DNA of 31,825 nt, taken from contig DAOUHR010000031.1 in the NCBI GenBank assembly GCA_034428635.1, positions 1 to 31,825 on the forward strand, in the 5' to 3' direction. Shown piece by piece: positions 31,411-31,825 of the stretch (its first letter is position 1; each line of letters opens with the position of its first letter). Below the pieces are notes generated by a model that ran no database searches, had not been told where the DNA came from, and worked only from the letters and a program-made list of their open reading frames with translations. Source of the stretch: Bin22 sp034428635. GTDB lineage: Bacteria; Chloroflexota; Dehalococcoidia; Lucifugimonadales; UBA3495. A program made the translations under genes and the position numbers.

Positions 31411-31825
31411 CTAGAAGGCCCTCATGTTGCCTTCGACCCTGACCCGGTGTTCGACCTTAATCAGGAGAAAATAAGCCAGCAACAGATACGCCAACGAGAC
31501 CGCCAGGGCGATGGCAAGGTCCCGTGCGCCCTCCCAAACGTCCCCACCGGGTGCCAGGGCAATTATGACGGCATCCATGGCCCACGCCGCCGGGAGGATG
31601 CGGGCCAGGAACTCTATGCCAGGGGCGAGAAAGGCCACTGGATAGAAAAAACCGCCCAGGACCACGCCCACGGGCCTGATAACGTTAAAGAAGCCCTCTC
31701 GGCCTCGCACCAGCAGGAACAGGGGAGCAAAGATAATGGAGACGGATAACACGCTGAATGCCCCAACCCCGATGCCGAAGGTCAGCAGCAAGGGTTCGGA
31801 CACCTGGATAAACCGCCCGGAAATC
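31411..31825 (-). CDS. ABC-2 type exporter permease (second, cut by the window edge)
   Basis: The frame is open to the right edge; before the internal GTG at 31803 it continues with I-S-G-R-F-I-Q, so the visible 137 codons are the C-terminal part and the true start is outside the window. Four membrane helices are visible, with the ABC-2 type pattern G-G-F-F-Y-P-V-A-F-L and L-P-A-A-W-A-M-D-A-V. It is the upstream gene of the three-gene operon. Confidence 0.85.
   Translation of the reverse strand, partial: ISGRFIQVSEPLLLTFGIGVGAFSVLSVSIIFAPLFLLVRGREGFFNVIRPVGVVLGGFFYPVAFLAPGIEFLARILPAAWAMDAVIIALAPGGDVWEGARDLAIALAVSLAYLLLAYFLLIKVEHRVRVEGNMRAF

Overview
The window is a GC-rich bacterial chromosome segment that most likely comes from a Chloroflexota member, perhaps the Dehalococcoidia/SAR202 side. 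The best single clue is the extracytoplasmic lipoprotein at 8.5-10.4 kb. Right after its lipobox it carries a long Val-Glu/Lys-Glu repeat ending in a TPTP stretch, a linker style typical of Chloroflexota solute-binding proteins. The gene mix (dipeptide-type ABC importer, MmgE/PrpD, GMC oxidoreductase, MaoC-like pair) and frequent TTG/GTG starts fit a heterotrophic member of that phylum. No rRNA, tRNA, CRISPR array, insertion sequence or prophage was found, so taxonomy is inference.

Layout. 0-0.6 kb: a Fur-family metalloregulator read leftward, with a Fur-box-like operator over its own -10; a second similar operator lies at the left edge in front of a gene that runs out of the window. 0.87-2.16 kb: an MFS carrier. 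2.2-3.2 kb: a gene-poor spacer with short 10-bp tandem repeats and a palindrome. 3.2-4.5 kb: an MmgE/PrpD enzyme. 4.6-10.4 kb: a complete five-gene oligopeptide/dipeptide-type ABC importer (binding lipoprotein, two permeases, two ATPases) driven leftward from a consensus sigma-70 promoter, with a strong hairpin between the binding-protein gene and the first permease gene. 10.9-13.0 kb: a small cupin-like protein and a GMC flavoenzyme. 13.1-15.2 kb: a decayed zone with an MFS exporter carrying two compensating frameshifts and an in-frame stop, facing a nuclease-fold-like hypothetical gene also interrupted by a stop. 15.3-16.0 kb: an orphan CcmA-like ATPase. 16.4-19.7 kb: comEA-comEC, the DNA-uptake pair. 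19.9-20.6 kb: RNase PH. 20.6-21.1 kb: a GxxExxY-protein gene bracketed by 19-bp perfect inverted repeats, which looks like a small inserted cassette. 21.1-23.8 kb: a full-length M16 peptidase. 24.2-25.1 kb: two overlapping MaoC/hot-dog genes. 25.1-26.7 kb: a DNA methyltransferase fused to an Mrr-like nuclease domain, whose target-recognition region is visibly AT-richer than the rest. 27.0-28.3 kb: an orphan sensor histidine kinase, with a degraded thymidylate-kinase-like P-loop fragment upstream. 28.8-29.4 kb: a transglutaminase-like protein. 29.6-31.8 kb: an ABC-2 type exporter (ATPase and two permeases, the last cut by the window edge).

Functionally, the first half is uptake and oxidation of organic substrates (importer, MFS, MmgE/PrpD, GMC enzyme). 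The middle combines competence (comEA-comEC), gene decay and a possible mobile cassette, and the right part carries a restriction-modification fusion, signalling and export. The points most worth a second look are the inverted-repeat-bounded GxxExxY cassette, the pair of Fur-type operators, the methyltransferase-nuclease fusion with a mosaic recognition domain, the intercistronic hairpin in the importer operon and the dispersed 10-bp triple repeat.
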